A DNA stretch of 9,076 bases. It comes from Bdellovibrionales bacterium (lineage in GTDB: Bacteria > Bdellovibrionota > Bdellovibrionia > Bdellovibrionales > UBA1609). The stretch is from positions 1-9,076 of the forward strand of contig JANQSX010000202.1 in the NCBI GenBank assembly GCA_028279085.1. Reading direction: 5' to 3'. How positions within the stretch are numbered: the first letter of the stretch is position 1; each line of letters starts with the position of its first letter. Made by a program: the position numbers and the translations under genes. Positions 1-5,366 of the stretch are shown here, one piece after another. The notes under the pieces were generated by a model, which had not been told where the DNA came from, ran no database searches, and was given only the letters and a program-made list of their open reading frames with translations.

Positions 1-24
1 TATGTAAAAAAGACTTTTATTGGT

Positions 25-45
25 ATTTTATATTTCTTATAAAAT
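25..45. promoter_or_regulatory. Perfect inverted repeat upstream of rpsN
   Basis: The arms ATTTTATA (25-32) and TATAAAAT (38-45) are exact reverse complements around a 5-base spacer, and the dyad ends 22 bases before the rpsN start codon. It could be an operator or part of the promoter, because TATAAA at 38-43 resembles a -10 box. I see no -35 box at proper spacing. In DNA this AT-rich an 8-base dyad can occur by chance, so the regulatory reading is tentative. Confidence 0.3.
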
Positions 46-58
46 TATCTTACAGTAT

Positions 59-66
59 GGAGAGGA
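59..66 (+). promoter_or_regulatory. Ribosome binding site of rpsN
   Basis: GGAGAGGA lies directly before the ATG at 68, leaving only one base between its end and the codon (five bases counted from its GGAG core). It fixes the S14 start at 68 rather than at the in-frame TTG at 20, and the resulting protein begins MAKKSS as S14 proteins normally do. Confidence 0.75.
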
Positions 67-67
67 A

Positions 68-373
68 ATGGCTAAAAAAAGCTCTGTTGTTAAAAATAAT
101 AAAAGAAAAGAAAAAGCCTTTAAATATATGGCTTATCGTTCTGAATTGCGGAATAAGATATCCAATCTCTCGCTTTCTGAAGAAGAAAGACATTCTGCAG
201 CAATAGCCTTACAAAAGCTTCCTAGAGATACTTCCCTTTCCAGAGTAGTTCGTCGTTGCAATATCTCCGGCCGACCTCGAGGAAATTTGCGCCGCTTTGG
301 TTTATCCCGACTTATGTTTCGACAGTTGGCTCATCAAGGTAAAATCCCTGGTGTTACTAAATCCAGTTGGTAA
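68..373 (+). CDS. rpsN: 30S ribosomal protein S14, zinc-independent (C-minus) type
   Basis: This 101-residue protein is a small-subunit ribosomal protein that binds 16S rRNA in the 30S head. The length and the C-terminal half are diagnostic: RCNISGRPRG (63-72), LRRFGLSR (74-81) and the terminal IPGVTKSSW. It has one cysteine (Cys64) and no paired CxxC motifs, so it is the long form that needs no zinc. The start at 68 follows a strong ribosome binding site. No other ribosomal protein gene lies beside it: the next gene, 62 bases on, is a flavoprotein, so this is not the usual L5-S14-S8 arrangement. It is either a genuine stand-alone rpsN, as I recall for Chlamydiae, or a second zinc-independent paralog. 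The identification is certain; its status as sole or extra copy is not. Confidence 0.96.
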   Translation: MAKKSSVVKNNKRKEKAFKYMAYRSELRNKISNLSLSEEERHSAAIALQKLPRDTSLSRVVRRCNISGRPRGNLRRFGLSRLMFRQLAHQGKIPGVTKSSW

Positions 374-435
374 CTTTTTTGCTTAAAATCATTTCTCAAT
401 AAGAGAGAAGAATTTATCTATTAGGATCATTATTT

Positions 436-999
436 GTGAAATACATTATTTCAGCTACCAATCGCCCTGAATCCAATAGTCGAATTGTTGCTGGTATTTT
501 ACAAAAAATATATAAAAACTTTAATTGCTCTACAGAAATTATTTCCTTAAGAGATGTTTCTTTTCAAAAACTCATTGATAATCCTTATCCACAAACATTA
601 CCGGAAAATGTCAGGCAAGTTATTTTAAAACTTAATACCTCTTCCGCTTTTACGATTGTTTGCCCTGAGTACAATGGTTCTTTTCCTGGTATCTTTAAAT
701 TTTTTATAGATCATTGGACTTATCCTGAAACATTTGAGTATCGTCCTATTGCTTTTGTGGGTCTGGGAGGACGCTTCGGAGGACTAAGACCCATAGAGCA
801 GTTACAACAAGTTATGGGATACCGAAATGCTTTCATATATCCTGAAAGAGTATTTTTACAAAATATAGATAACTTATTATCTGATGGGGAGATTATAGAT
901 CAAGAAATAATGAGTCTGCTTAATCAACAAGCTGAAGGTTTCTTAAAGTTTATAGAAGCTTTAGAGGAGAAAAAACTTTCCGCTTCCACTCGTAATTAA
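436..999 (+). CDS. NAD(P)H-dependent FMN reductase-like flavoprotein
   Basis: This 187-residue cytosolic protein belongs to the flavodoxin-like NADPH-dependent FMN reductase family, whose members use bound FMN to reduce flavins, quinones, azo compounds or metal ions. The order of motifs fits: beta strand YIISATNRPESNSR (3-16) with the FMN phosphate loop, then PEYNGSFPGIFKFFIDHW (77-94) around the flavin, then GLGGRFGGLRPIEQL (109-123), which contacts the isoalloxazine ring. The length is normal for the family. The start is GTG at 436, with AGGAT at 423-427 as ribosome binding site eight bases upstream; no ATG fits better. It lies 62 bases after rpsN on the same strand and may be co-transcribed with it. 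The repeat island starts 12 bases after its stop. The physiological substrate cannot be told from sequence. Confidence 0.9.
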   Translation: MKYIISATNRPESNSRIVAGILQKIYKNFNCSTEIISLRDVSFQKLIDNPYPQTLPENVRQVILKLNTSSAFTIVCPEYNGSFPGIFKFFIDHWTYPETFEYRPIAFVGLGGRFGGLRPIEQLQQVMGYRNAFIYPERVFLQNIDNLLSDGEIIDQEIMSLLNQQAEGFLKFIEALEEKKLSASTRN

Positions 1000-1010
1000 T
1001 CTAGTTCACT

Positions 1011-1064
1011 GTCCTTCCTGCGAAGCCTGTCCTTCCCGTGAAGCCTGTCCTTCCCGCGAAGGCG
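1011..1064. repeat. Three tandem 18-base repeats
   Basis: Units at 1011-1028, 1029-1046 and 1047-1064 all begin GTCCTTCC. The first two differ at two positions, and the third diverges at its last bases where it becomes the hairpin unit. They look like successive duplications of the left end of the dispersed hairpin repeat. The 18-base period keeps the reading frame, which is why the minus strand shows a repeating GKDRL/RKD-like peptide here; I regard that as non-coding. Confidence 0.8.
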
Positions 1065-1076
1065 GGAATCCAGGGA
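1047..1076. repeat. Dispersed hairpin repeat, left-arm copy 1
   Basis: A 30-base unit identical to the one at 1108-1137. It contains the perfect inverted repeat TTCCCGC (1051-1057) and GCGGGAA (1062-1068) around the loop GAAG. It is much more GC-rich than its surroundings. It belongs to the REP-like family whose minus-strand translation resembles LDSRLRGKD or WIPAFAGRT, peptides often seen in over-predicted ORFs from many bacterial genomes. Confidence 0.85.
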
Positions 1077-1107
1077 CACGACTTCAAAAAAGAAAGGGAT
1101 TTCTTTC

Positions 1108-1160
1108 GTCCTTCCCGCGAAGGCGGGAATCCAGGGATTCCGGAACAAGTCCGGAATGAC
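1108..1160. repeat. Full-length dispersed hairpin repeat (two stem-loops)
   Basis: This is the most complete copy in the window, 53 bases long. Its left part (1108-1137) repeats 1047-1076 exactly and holds the stem TTCCCGC/GCGGGAA (1112-1118 and 1123-1129). Its right part holds a second perfect stem, ATTCCGGA (1137-1144) and TCCGGAAT (1150-1157), around ACAAG, and ends in GAC. Neither stem is followed by a run of T, so it is not a classical terminator, although the structure could stabilise or terminate transcripts. The right half recurs at 2219-2240 and a decayed left half at 4987-5010. Confidence 0.85.
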
Positions 1161-1194
1161 ATACACAAATTTGAAATGACATACACAAATTTGG
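1155..1194. repeat. Two tandem 20-base repeats
   Basis: Units at 1155-1174 and 1175-1194 both begin AATGACATACACAAATTT and differ only in the last base; a third partial unit starts AATGAC at 1195. They begin inside the end of the hairpin repeat, so they look like local duplication of its edge. A further pair of TGTGGGAATA (1206-1215 and 1225-1234) follows, which makes the island a mosaic of small duplications. Confidence 0.8.
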
Positions 1195-1256
1195 AATGAC
1201 AGATGTGTGGGAATAGCAGGCATATGTGGGAATAATGAACTGTAATTGAATAATCA

Positions 1257-1285
1257 TTGATAGAACCCTTAACATTGCATAGAAT
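1257..1285 (+). promoter_or_regulatory. Sigma-70-type promoter of prpBC
   Basis: TTGATA (1257-1262) and TAGAAT (1280-1285) each match five of six consensus bases and are separated by exactly 17 bases. Transcription would begin near 1292, giving a short leader of about 28 bases with the ribosome binding site AGGAAA (1311-1316) before the prpB ATG at 1320. It lies just outside the repeat island. No activator or operator site is evident beside it. Confidence 0.65.
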
Positions 1286-1319
1286 GAGAAATTGCAGTGC
1301 CCTCTAAATAAGGAAATTT

Positions 1320-2198
1320 ATGATTTTTTCTGTTTCTGATATAAAAAAGAAAAGGCAAAAATTCAGGAGTGATTTAACCGGTGGGAAGATTCTTCGTTTC
1401 GTAGGTTCTTTTTCCCCTTTAGTTTCCCGTCTTATAGAAAAGCAGGGTTTTGAAGGAATTTATGTATCCGGAGCTGTTATCTCAAGTGATTTGGCTCTAC
1501 CGGATTTAGAGCTGTTTACTTTATCCGAATTAGTGGAAAGAGGTTCAGCTTTAGCGCAACACAGTTCATTACCGGGTTTAGTGGATGCTGATACGGGATT
1601 TGGAGGAATTTTAAATGTGGCCCGAACCACTCAAAAACTAGAGCAGGCCGGTTTTTGTGGATTACACTTGGAAGATCAAAAAAGCCCTAAAAGATGCGGA
1701 CATTTAGATAATAAAAAGCTCATTGATATTAAGGAAATGCAGAAAAAAATTAAAACAGCACTTAAATCCAAGACAGATACTGCTTTTCTTATATCCGCTC
1801 GAACGGATGCTAGAGGAGTGGAGGGCTTGGATAAAGCTATTGAAAGAGCTAAAGCTTATGTGGAAGCTGGAGCGGAAGCTATTTTCCCTGAAGCCTTGGA
1901 AACGGAAGAAGAGTTTAAAAAATTTAGAGAAGCCATTAATGTGCCTCTTATAGCGAATATAACGGAGTTTGGAAAATCAGATCTACTTTCCTCTAAAATT
2001 TTGGAACAAATAGGTTACAATATTATTCTTTATCCTGTTACTTCATGGAGGCTGGCATTGAAAGCTGTAGAAAAAGGATTAAAACAACTAGCCATTGATA
2101 AACATCAAAAGAATTTATTAAATGAAATGCTAACACGAAAGGAACTTTACACATTACTTAACTATGAAGAATACTCAAAGTGGGATCAGGATTTATGA
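1320..2198 (+). CDS. prpB: 2-Methylisocitrate lyase
   Basis: This 292-residue cytosolic enzyme of the PEP mutase/isocitrate lyase superfamily cleaves 2-methylisocitrate into pyruvate and succinate, the last step of the methylcitrate cycle for propionyl-CoA. Visible hallmarks are YVSGAV (48-53), the metal-binding segment DADTGFGG (89-96), the catalytic loop EDQKSPKRCGH (118-128) with Cys126 as expected catalytic residue, SARTDAR (159-165), and PVTSWR (239-244) near the end. Length matches the roughly 295 residues usual for PrpB and is far shorter than true isocitrate lyase. The ATG start has AGGAAA just upstream and a promoter at 1257-1285. prpC follows on the same strand after 86 bases. Oxaloacetate decarboxylase or PEP mutase relatives lack the KRCGH loop, so methylisocitrate lyase is the best call. 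Confidence 0.93.
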   Translation: MIFSVSDIKKKRQKFRSDLTGGKILRFVGSFSPLVSRLIEKQGFEGIYVSGAVISSDLALPDLELFTLSELVERGSALAQHSSLPGLVDADTGFGGILNVARTTQKLEQAGFCGLHLEDQKSPKRCGHLDNKKLIDIKEMQKKIKTALKSKTDTAFLISARTDARGVEGLDKAIERAKAYVEAGAEAIFPEALETEEEFKKFREAINVPLIANITEFGKSDLLSSKILEQIGYNIILYPVTSWRLALKAVEKGLKQLAIDKHQKNLLNEMLTRKELYTLLNYEEYSKWDQDL

Positions 2199-2218
2199 TA
2201 TAATTTGAAAAACTTTCT

Positions 2219-2263
2219 GGATTCCGGAACAAGTCCGGAAGGACGAAGTTTGCCGGAATGACG
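2219..2263. repeat. Partial dispersed hairpin repeat inside the prpB-prpC spacer
   Basis: Bases 2219-2240 are identical to 1135-1156, including the stem ATTCCGGA/TCCGGAA around ACAAG. A second CCGGAATGAC follows at 2253-2262, so the copy ends in a rearranged form. It fills about half the 86-base spacer of the operon. It also supplies an in-frame ATG (2258) for prpC that is probably not used. As RNA it would form a hairpin between the two coding regions and could affect transcript stability or read-through. Confidence 0.75.
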
Positions 2264-2269
2264 AATAAT

Positions 2270-2275
2270 AAGGAG
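2270..2275 (+). promoter_or_regulatory. Ribosome binding site deciding the prpC start
   Basis: AAGGAG is nine bases before the ATG at 2285, an ideal distance. The alternative in-frame ATG at 2258 lies upstream of this site, within the repeat, and has no Shine-Dalgarno sequence at a useful distance. Confidence 0.75.
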
Positions 2276-2284
2276 ACTAAAAGT

Positions 2285-3400
2285 ATGAAAGCAAAAAAGG
2301 GGTTAGAAGGAATCATTGCAGACGAAAGCGCTATTTCAAAGGTAATACCGGAAAAAAGTTCCCTTATTTATAGAGGCTATTCTGCCGAGGAATTAGCTAA
2401 ACATTCTTCTTTTTTAGCTGTTGTCTATCTTTTATGGAAAGGGGAGTTGCCTTCTCAAAATGCATTAGATCAATTCAGAGAACAAGAAAAACAAGCTAGA
2501 AAAACAGATAAAAGAATTTTAAACACTTTAAAAGAGTGCGCTAAAGCCCATCCTATGGATGCTCTGAGAACAGCAGTATCCATGGCCGGTTCTTTGGATG
2601 ATTCTACCTGGGATGACACAGATGAAGTTTTAGAAAAAAAAGCAATGAATCTGCTTTCTAATATTCCTTTATGGATAGCCGCTCACAGCCGATTTAGAAA
2701 CAATCTCTCTTTTATTGAGCACGACATAAATAAATCCTTTATTGAAAATTTTTTTCTCATGTGCTTTGAAACAGTTCCCAAAAAAGAAGTGTTATCCGCT
2801 TTTGAAGCCTCTCTAATTCTGTATGCGGAACATGGTTTTAATGCATCCACTTTCACTTCACGGGTTATTACTTCCACTACTTCAGATATTTACTCAGCTG
2901 TAGCCGGGGCTATCGGCTCATTAAAAGGCCCCTTGCACGGAGGAGCTAATGAACAGGTGATGTACATGATGAAAGAAATAGGGAAACCGGAAAACGCTAA
3001 AGAATGGATGTTAACAGCCTTAAAAGAAAAAAGAAAGATTATGGGTTTTGGTCATAGAGTTTATAAAAAAGGGGATTCCCGTGTGCCACAAATGTTTGCT
3101 TGCGCCAAAGCTATGGCAGAAGTTACAAATAATACAAAGTGGATTGAAATGTATACCATTTTAAGAGATACCATGTTGGAACAAAAAAATATTTATCCTA
3201 ATTTGGATTTTCCAGCCGGACCGGCTTATTACATGATGGGTTTTGATATTGAAGTATTTACACCTTTATTTGTAATGAGTCGTATTTCCGGATGGACAGC
3301 TCATATTATGGAGCAAAGAAAAAGTAATCGTATTATTCGACCTCTATGTGAGTATACTGGACCAATAGAAAAAACAGTCCCTCTAAAAGGAGTCCTTTAA
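2285..3400 (+). CDS. prpC: 2-Methylcitrate synthase (citrate synthase family)
   Basis: This 371-residue cytosolic enzyme condenses propionyl-CoA with oxaloacetate to 2-methylcitrate, and such enzymes often also accept acetyl-CoA. It opens KKGLEGIIADESAISKV, typical of PrpC and the short bacterial citrate synthases. The catalytic triad is visible: His218 in LHGGANEQV, His257 in GFGHRVYKKGDSR, and Asp308 in NLDFPAGPAYY. The substrate-binding EHGFNASTFTSRV starts at 182, and the tail EQRKSNRIIRPLCEYTGP (343-360) is PrpC-like. The length suits PrpC (about 370-390), not the roughly 430-residue hexameric GltA type. I chose the ATG at 2285 over the one at 2258 because of the ribosome binding site at 2270-2275. 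Pairing with prpB supports methylcitrate rather than plain citrate synthase, although it could also serve the citric acid cycle. No prpD follows. Confidence 0.88.
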   Translation: MKAKKGLEGIIADESAISKVIPEKSSLIYRGYSAEELAKHSSFLAVVYLLWKGELPSQNALDQFREQEKQARKTDKRILNTLKECAKAHPMDALRTAVSMAGSLDDSTWDDTDEVLEKKAMNLLSNIPLWIAAHSRFRNNLSFIEHDINKSFIENFFLMCFETVPKKEVLSAFEASLILYAEHGFNASTFTSRVITSTTSDIYSAVAGAIGSLKGPLHGGANEQVMYMMKEIGKPENAKEWMLTALKEKRKIMGFGHRVYKKGDSRVPQMFACAKAMAEVTNNTKWIEMYTILRDTMLEQKNIYPNLDFPAGPAYYMMGFDIEVFTPLFVMSRISGWTAHIMEQRKSNRIIRPLCEYTGPIEKTVPLKGVL

Positions 3401-3402
3401 AA

Positions 3403-3424
3403 TAAACGACTTAAGTCTTGTTTA
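3403..3424. repeat. Imperfect hairpin just after prpC
   Basis: The palindrome GACTTAAGTC (3408-3417) is flanked by TAAAC on the left and GTTTA on the right, with a two-base bulge. It begins three bases after the prpC stop. It may form a weak stem-loop at the end of the prpBC transcript, but no T-run follows directly, so terminator function is only a possibility. Confidence 0.3.
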
Positions 3425-3569
3425 TAGTCTAAAAGAAGGAATTAAAGAATTACCCTGTTTATTTTTTCTATAGTTAATGACTATTATCTATAGCATTTTT
3501 ATCTATTCTTAGTATGTACCAAGTAAAAAAATTAAGAAAAAAATTAAATCACCGATATAAATAATTACT

Positions 3570-4964
3570 ATGAAAAAATCAGTTTTATATAAATTGAAAT
3601 GGTTTTACACTTTAGCACTAATAACTTTACTTTATGTTAGTTGTAATCCATTAAAATTCTTAGGAGGTGTTGGTTCTTCTTCTCAATATTCTTTGATTCC
3701 CACAGAGGGATTAAGCACTTCTCATATTCCAAACGAAAAATTTTTCTATGTGAATCTTCATGCAGCTTATTATATTGGAGAAGGCTTCGATCCTCTGGAT
3801 GCTCTTATATATGCTATGGATGAAGGCCCTGGTACAGATTGTAAAGTACCTGTAGAGCAAGAATCTACAGAAGATCTTTATTGTACTATGGATGTCATGG
3901 AAGGTGATTTATGGTTTCACAACATCGTGCTAGAATATAATGTGCCGGAAGGAATGTGTGATTACCTATCTTTTGATGTTCCCTGGCACTTTAACCAAAG
4001 GGTAGGTGAAGGTCCTCCTGTAGTACATGCGTGTACTGATTATACTGGCACCAGCAGCTGTGAAGGTAGTGGAGAAGATGCAAGTATTCCTGAAATGGAA
4101 ACCCAACATTGTATAGGTGGATGTAACAGAACATCAATTACCTGTGGTGGTGACACAGAAATAGTTACTGTCAGCTGCGGAGCACAAGGTGCAATAAGTG
4201 CAGGACCGGTAGATGAAGTACAAGATTTTTGCGATGTTCTAGATCAAAGTGAAAACGAACTCAGCAACTGTTGTATGGGAGATTACCTTCTTATTACTAG
4301 TGGTGGAGGCAATGAACCTACTACAAACGAAGCAAACTGGGGAGGAAGTTTAGAAACATGTATTGGAGGTTCCGCCAGAACTAACTGGAGTTATTTCAAC
4401 AACGAAGGAGTGCCCATTACTTTAATTGAACCTACTCTAAAAGATGGATACAGAAACACTTATGAAATGCCCGCCTTAATTAACATTTACGATGGTGGAA
4501 AAAATATAGGAGAGAGACCTACTTTTATTACAGCTAACTATTGGACAAATGTGGAAGATAAAGAGTCTGTGACAAGTAAACCCAAGTTTTATGTAGCCCC
4601 CACTGAGAATCAATTAACAAGCTATTTAAGAGCTTGGAGTGGTGACTCAGGTTATCCTTATTTCACATGGTCTTGTCTGGACAAAGCTAGAGAGGTTAGA
4701 CACCGTATCCATTTGGTGATTCGTGAATGGAATACTCAAGAGGAATTCAATACCTTTAAAGAAACAGAAGGGGGCAGGGGAGATCCTGATGTCGTAGGAT
4801 TGGAAGGTTCCGCCTGTGAATATTATGAATCAACTGAAGGTAGTATACTAAAAGATACAGAATGTAATGATGCCTGGGATGCGGATAACCAGGATGCAAT
4901 AAACCCAGGATCAGGTGTACTATATAATCCGTATCCGGAAATTATATATAGCGGTTCTAATTAA
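3570..4964 (+). CDS. Cysteine-rich outer-membrane-type lipoprotein of unknown function
   Basis: I cannot assign a function to this 464-residue protein. It starts with a lipoprotein signal peptide: a basic N-end (KKSVLYKLK), a hydrophobic core (11-23), and lipobox LYVSC with Cys25 as the likely lipidated residue. Tyr at -3 is unusual, though tolerated in loose lipobox definitions. Asn follows the Cys, so there is no inner-membrane retention Asp. The mature part is acidic and Gly/Thr/Ser-rich, with 16 further cysteines (91 to 432), an even number that suggests disulfides. Recognisable stretches are LEYNVPEGMCDYLSF (121-135), CIGGCNRTSITCGG (181-194), NCCMGDYLL (233-241) and a tail ECNDAWDADNQDAINPG (431-447), which loosely recalls MopE-like Asp-rich motifs. 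My impression is that similar proteins occur in Bdellovibrio-like genomes. There is no clear Shine-Dalgarno: an AT-rich stretch precedes the ATG. Confidence 0.8.
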   Translation: MKKSVLYKLKWFYTLALITLLYVSCNPLKFLGGVGSSSQYSLIPTEGLSTSHIPNEKFFYVNLHAAYYIGEGFDPLDALIYAMDEGPGTDCKVPVEQESTEDLYCTMDVMEGDLWFHNIVLEYNVPEGMCDYLSFDVPWHFNQRVGEGPPVVHACTDYTGTSSCEGSGEDASIPEMETQHCIGGCNRTSITCGGDTEIVTVSCGAQGAISAGPVDEVQDFCDVLDQSENELSNCCMGDYLLITSGGGNEPTTNEANWGGSLETCIGGSARTNWSYFNNEGVPITLIEPTLKDGYRNTYEMPALINIYDGGKNIGERPTFITANYWTNVEDKESVTSKPKFYVAPTENQLTSYLRAWSGDSGYPYFTWSCLDKAREVRHRIHLVIREWNTQEEFNTFKETEGGRGDPDVVGLEGSACEYYESTEGSILKDTECNDAWDADNQDAINPGSGVLYNPYPEIIYSGSN

Positions 4965-4986
4965 TCTATATCATTTCAGGTATACT

Positions 4987-5020
4987 GTCCTTCTGGCGAA
5001 GGCTGGAATGAAAGGCCTTC
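4987..5020. repeat. Decayed copy of the dispersed hairpin repeat
   Basis: GTCCTTCTGGCGAAGGCTGG at 4987-5006, continuing AATG, matches the left half of the unit at 1047-1070 with a few substitutions that break the original stem. A new pairing GAAGGC (4998-5003) with GCCTTC (5015-5020) is possible. It begins 22 bases after the stop of the cysteine-rich lipoprotein gene, so it may act as a 3' structure for that transcript, but it lacks a T-run. Confidence 0.6.
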
Positions 5021-5055
5021 CGTATGGTATTCCAATAAAATTTATTCAATGAAAA

Positions 5056-5089
5056 ATGAGTAAAATTGAGTATATATGACTTTACTCAT
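5056..5089. promoter_or_regulatory. Perfect 9-base inverted repeat with 16-base spacer
   Basis: ATGAGTAAA (5056-5064) and TTTACTCAT (5081-5089) are exact reverse complements. The spacing and half-site length would suit a dimeric DNA-binding protein, or a loose stem-loop after the upstream gene. There is no T-run behind it. With no regulator gene nearby, its role is unknown. Confidence 0.3.
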
Positions 5090-5204
5090 GTCTTATAGTA
5101 ATTCATTTGAAGCAAAAAGATTATGAATCTCAGGGAGTAGTGGTTATGCCATTTGAAGCTTTTTGTAAAGAACTTCAAATTCCTTAAATAAAGGTTTTTA
5201 TTAA

Positions 5205-5225
5205 TATATTATGTAACATAATATA
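5205..5225. promoter_or_regulatory. Perfect 21-base dyad, possible operator
   Basis: TATATTATG (5205-5213) and CATAATATA (5217-5225) are exact reverse complements around TAA. The compact dyad looks like a site for a dimeric repressor of the TetR or similar type. It sits about 140 bases before the 162-residue lipoprotein gene. It could also be a weak hairpin; the sequence after it is not T-rich, which argues against a terminator. Confidence 0.35.
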
Positions 5226-5353
5226 ACTTATCGGATATTTCTTATATTGCAAGTCTGTTTTAAAAAACTTTCAATATGGCTTCCTAAAATGGACTTTTTC
5301 TATTTATTTTTGATAAATGGGAGTTGTCTATTAAGAAACAGATGAAATATTAC

Positions 5354-5359
5354 GAGAAG
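5354..5359 (+). promoter_or_regulatory. Ribosome binding site of the small lipoprotein gene
   Basis: GAGAAG is seven bases before the ATG at 5367 and supports that start, which also gives a complete signal peptide. Confidence 0.55.
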
Positions 5360-5366
5360 AAAATTA

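Larger units (their letters stand above)
4965..5366. other. 402-base intergenic region between the two lipoprotein genes
   Basis: No gene is convincing here. The region holds a decayed copy of the hairpin repeat (4987-5020), two perfect 9-base inverted repeats (5056-5089 and 5205-5225) and a short open stretch (5080-5187) whose tail reads like protein. From about 5226 to 5350 I see only AT-rich sequence without a convincing promoter. A weak pair TTGCAA (5247-5252) and TTCAAT (5270-5275), 17 bases apart, is the best candidate for the downstream lipoprotein gene. Confidence 0.6.

Noticed and set aside
385..410. TTCTC/GAGAGAA pairing after rpsN as a terminator
   Set aside because: The stem is short, no T-run follows, and the next gene begins within about 30 bases, so read-through into the flavoprotein gene is as likely.
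996..1275. Three overlapping minus-strand ORFs of 61-75 codons, with peptides such as VIPDLFRNPWIPAFAG and LDSRLRGKD
   Set aside because: They are translations of the hairpin repeats and their tandem duplications in different frames. Such peptides are familiar artefacts of dispersed repeats, and none has a ribosome binding site or unique sequence.
2258..2284. Longer prpC starting at the ATG at 2258 (380 residues)
   Set aside because: That ATG lies inside the repeat and upstream of the only good ribosome binding site (2270-2275). The extra nine residues (MTNNKETKS) match nothing expected in PrpC.
5247..5275. TTGCAA and TTCAAT, 17 bases apart, as promoter of the small lipoprotein gene
   Set aside because: Each box matches only four of six consensus bases, and such pairs are frequent in AT-rich DNA; the implied leader would be about 85 bases. 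Not listed as a feature.
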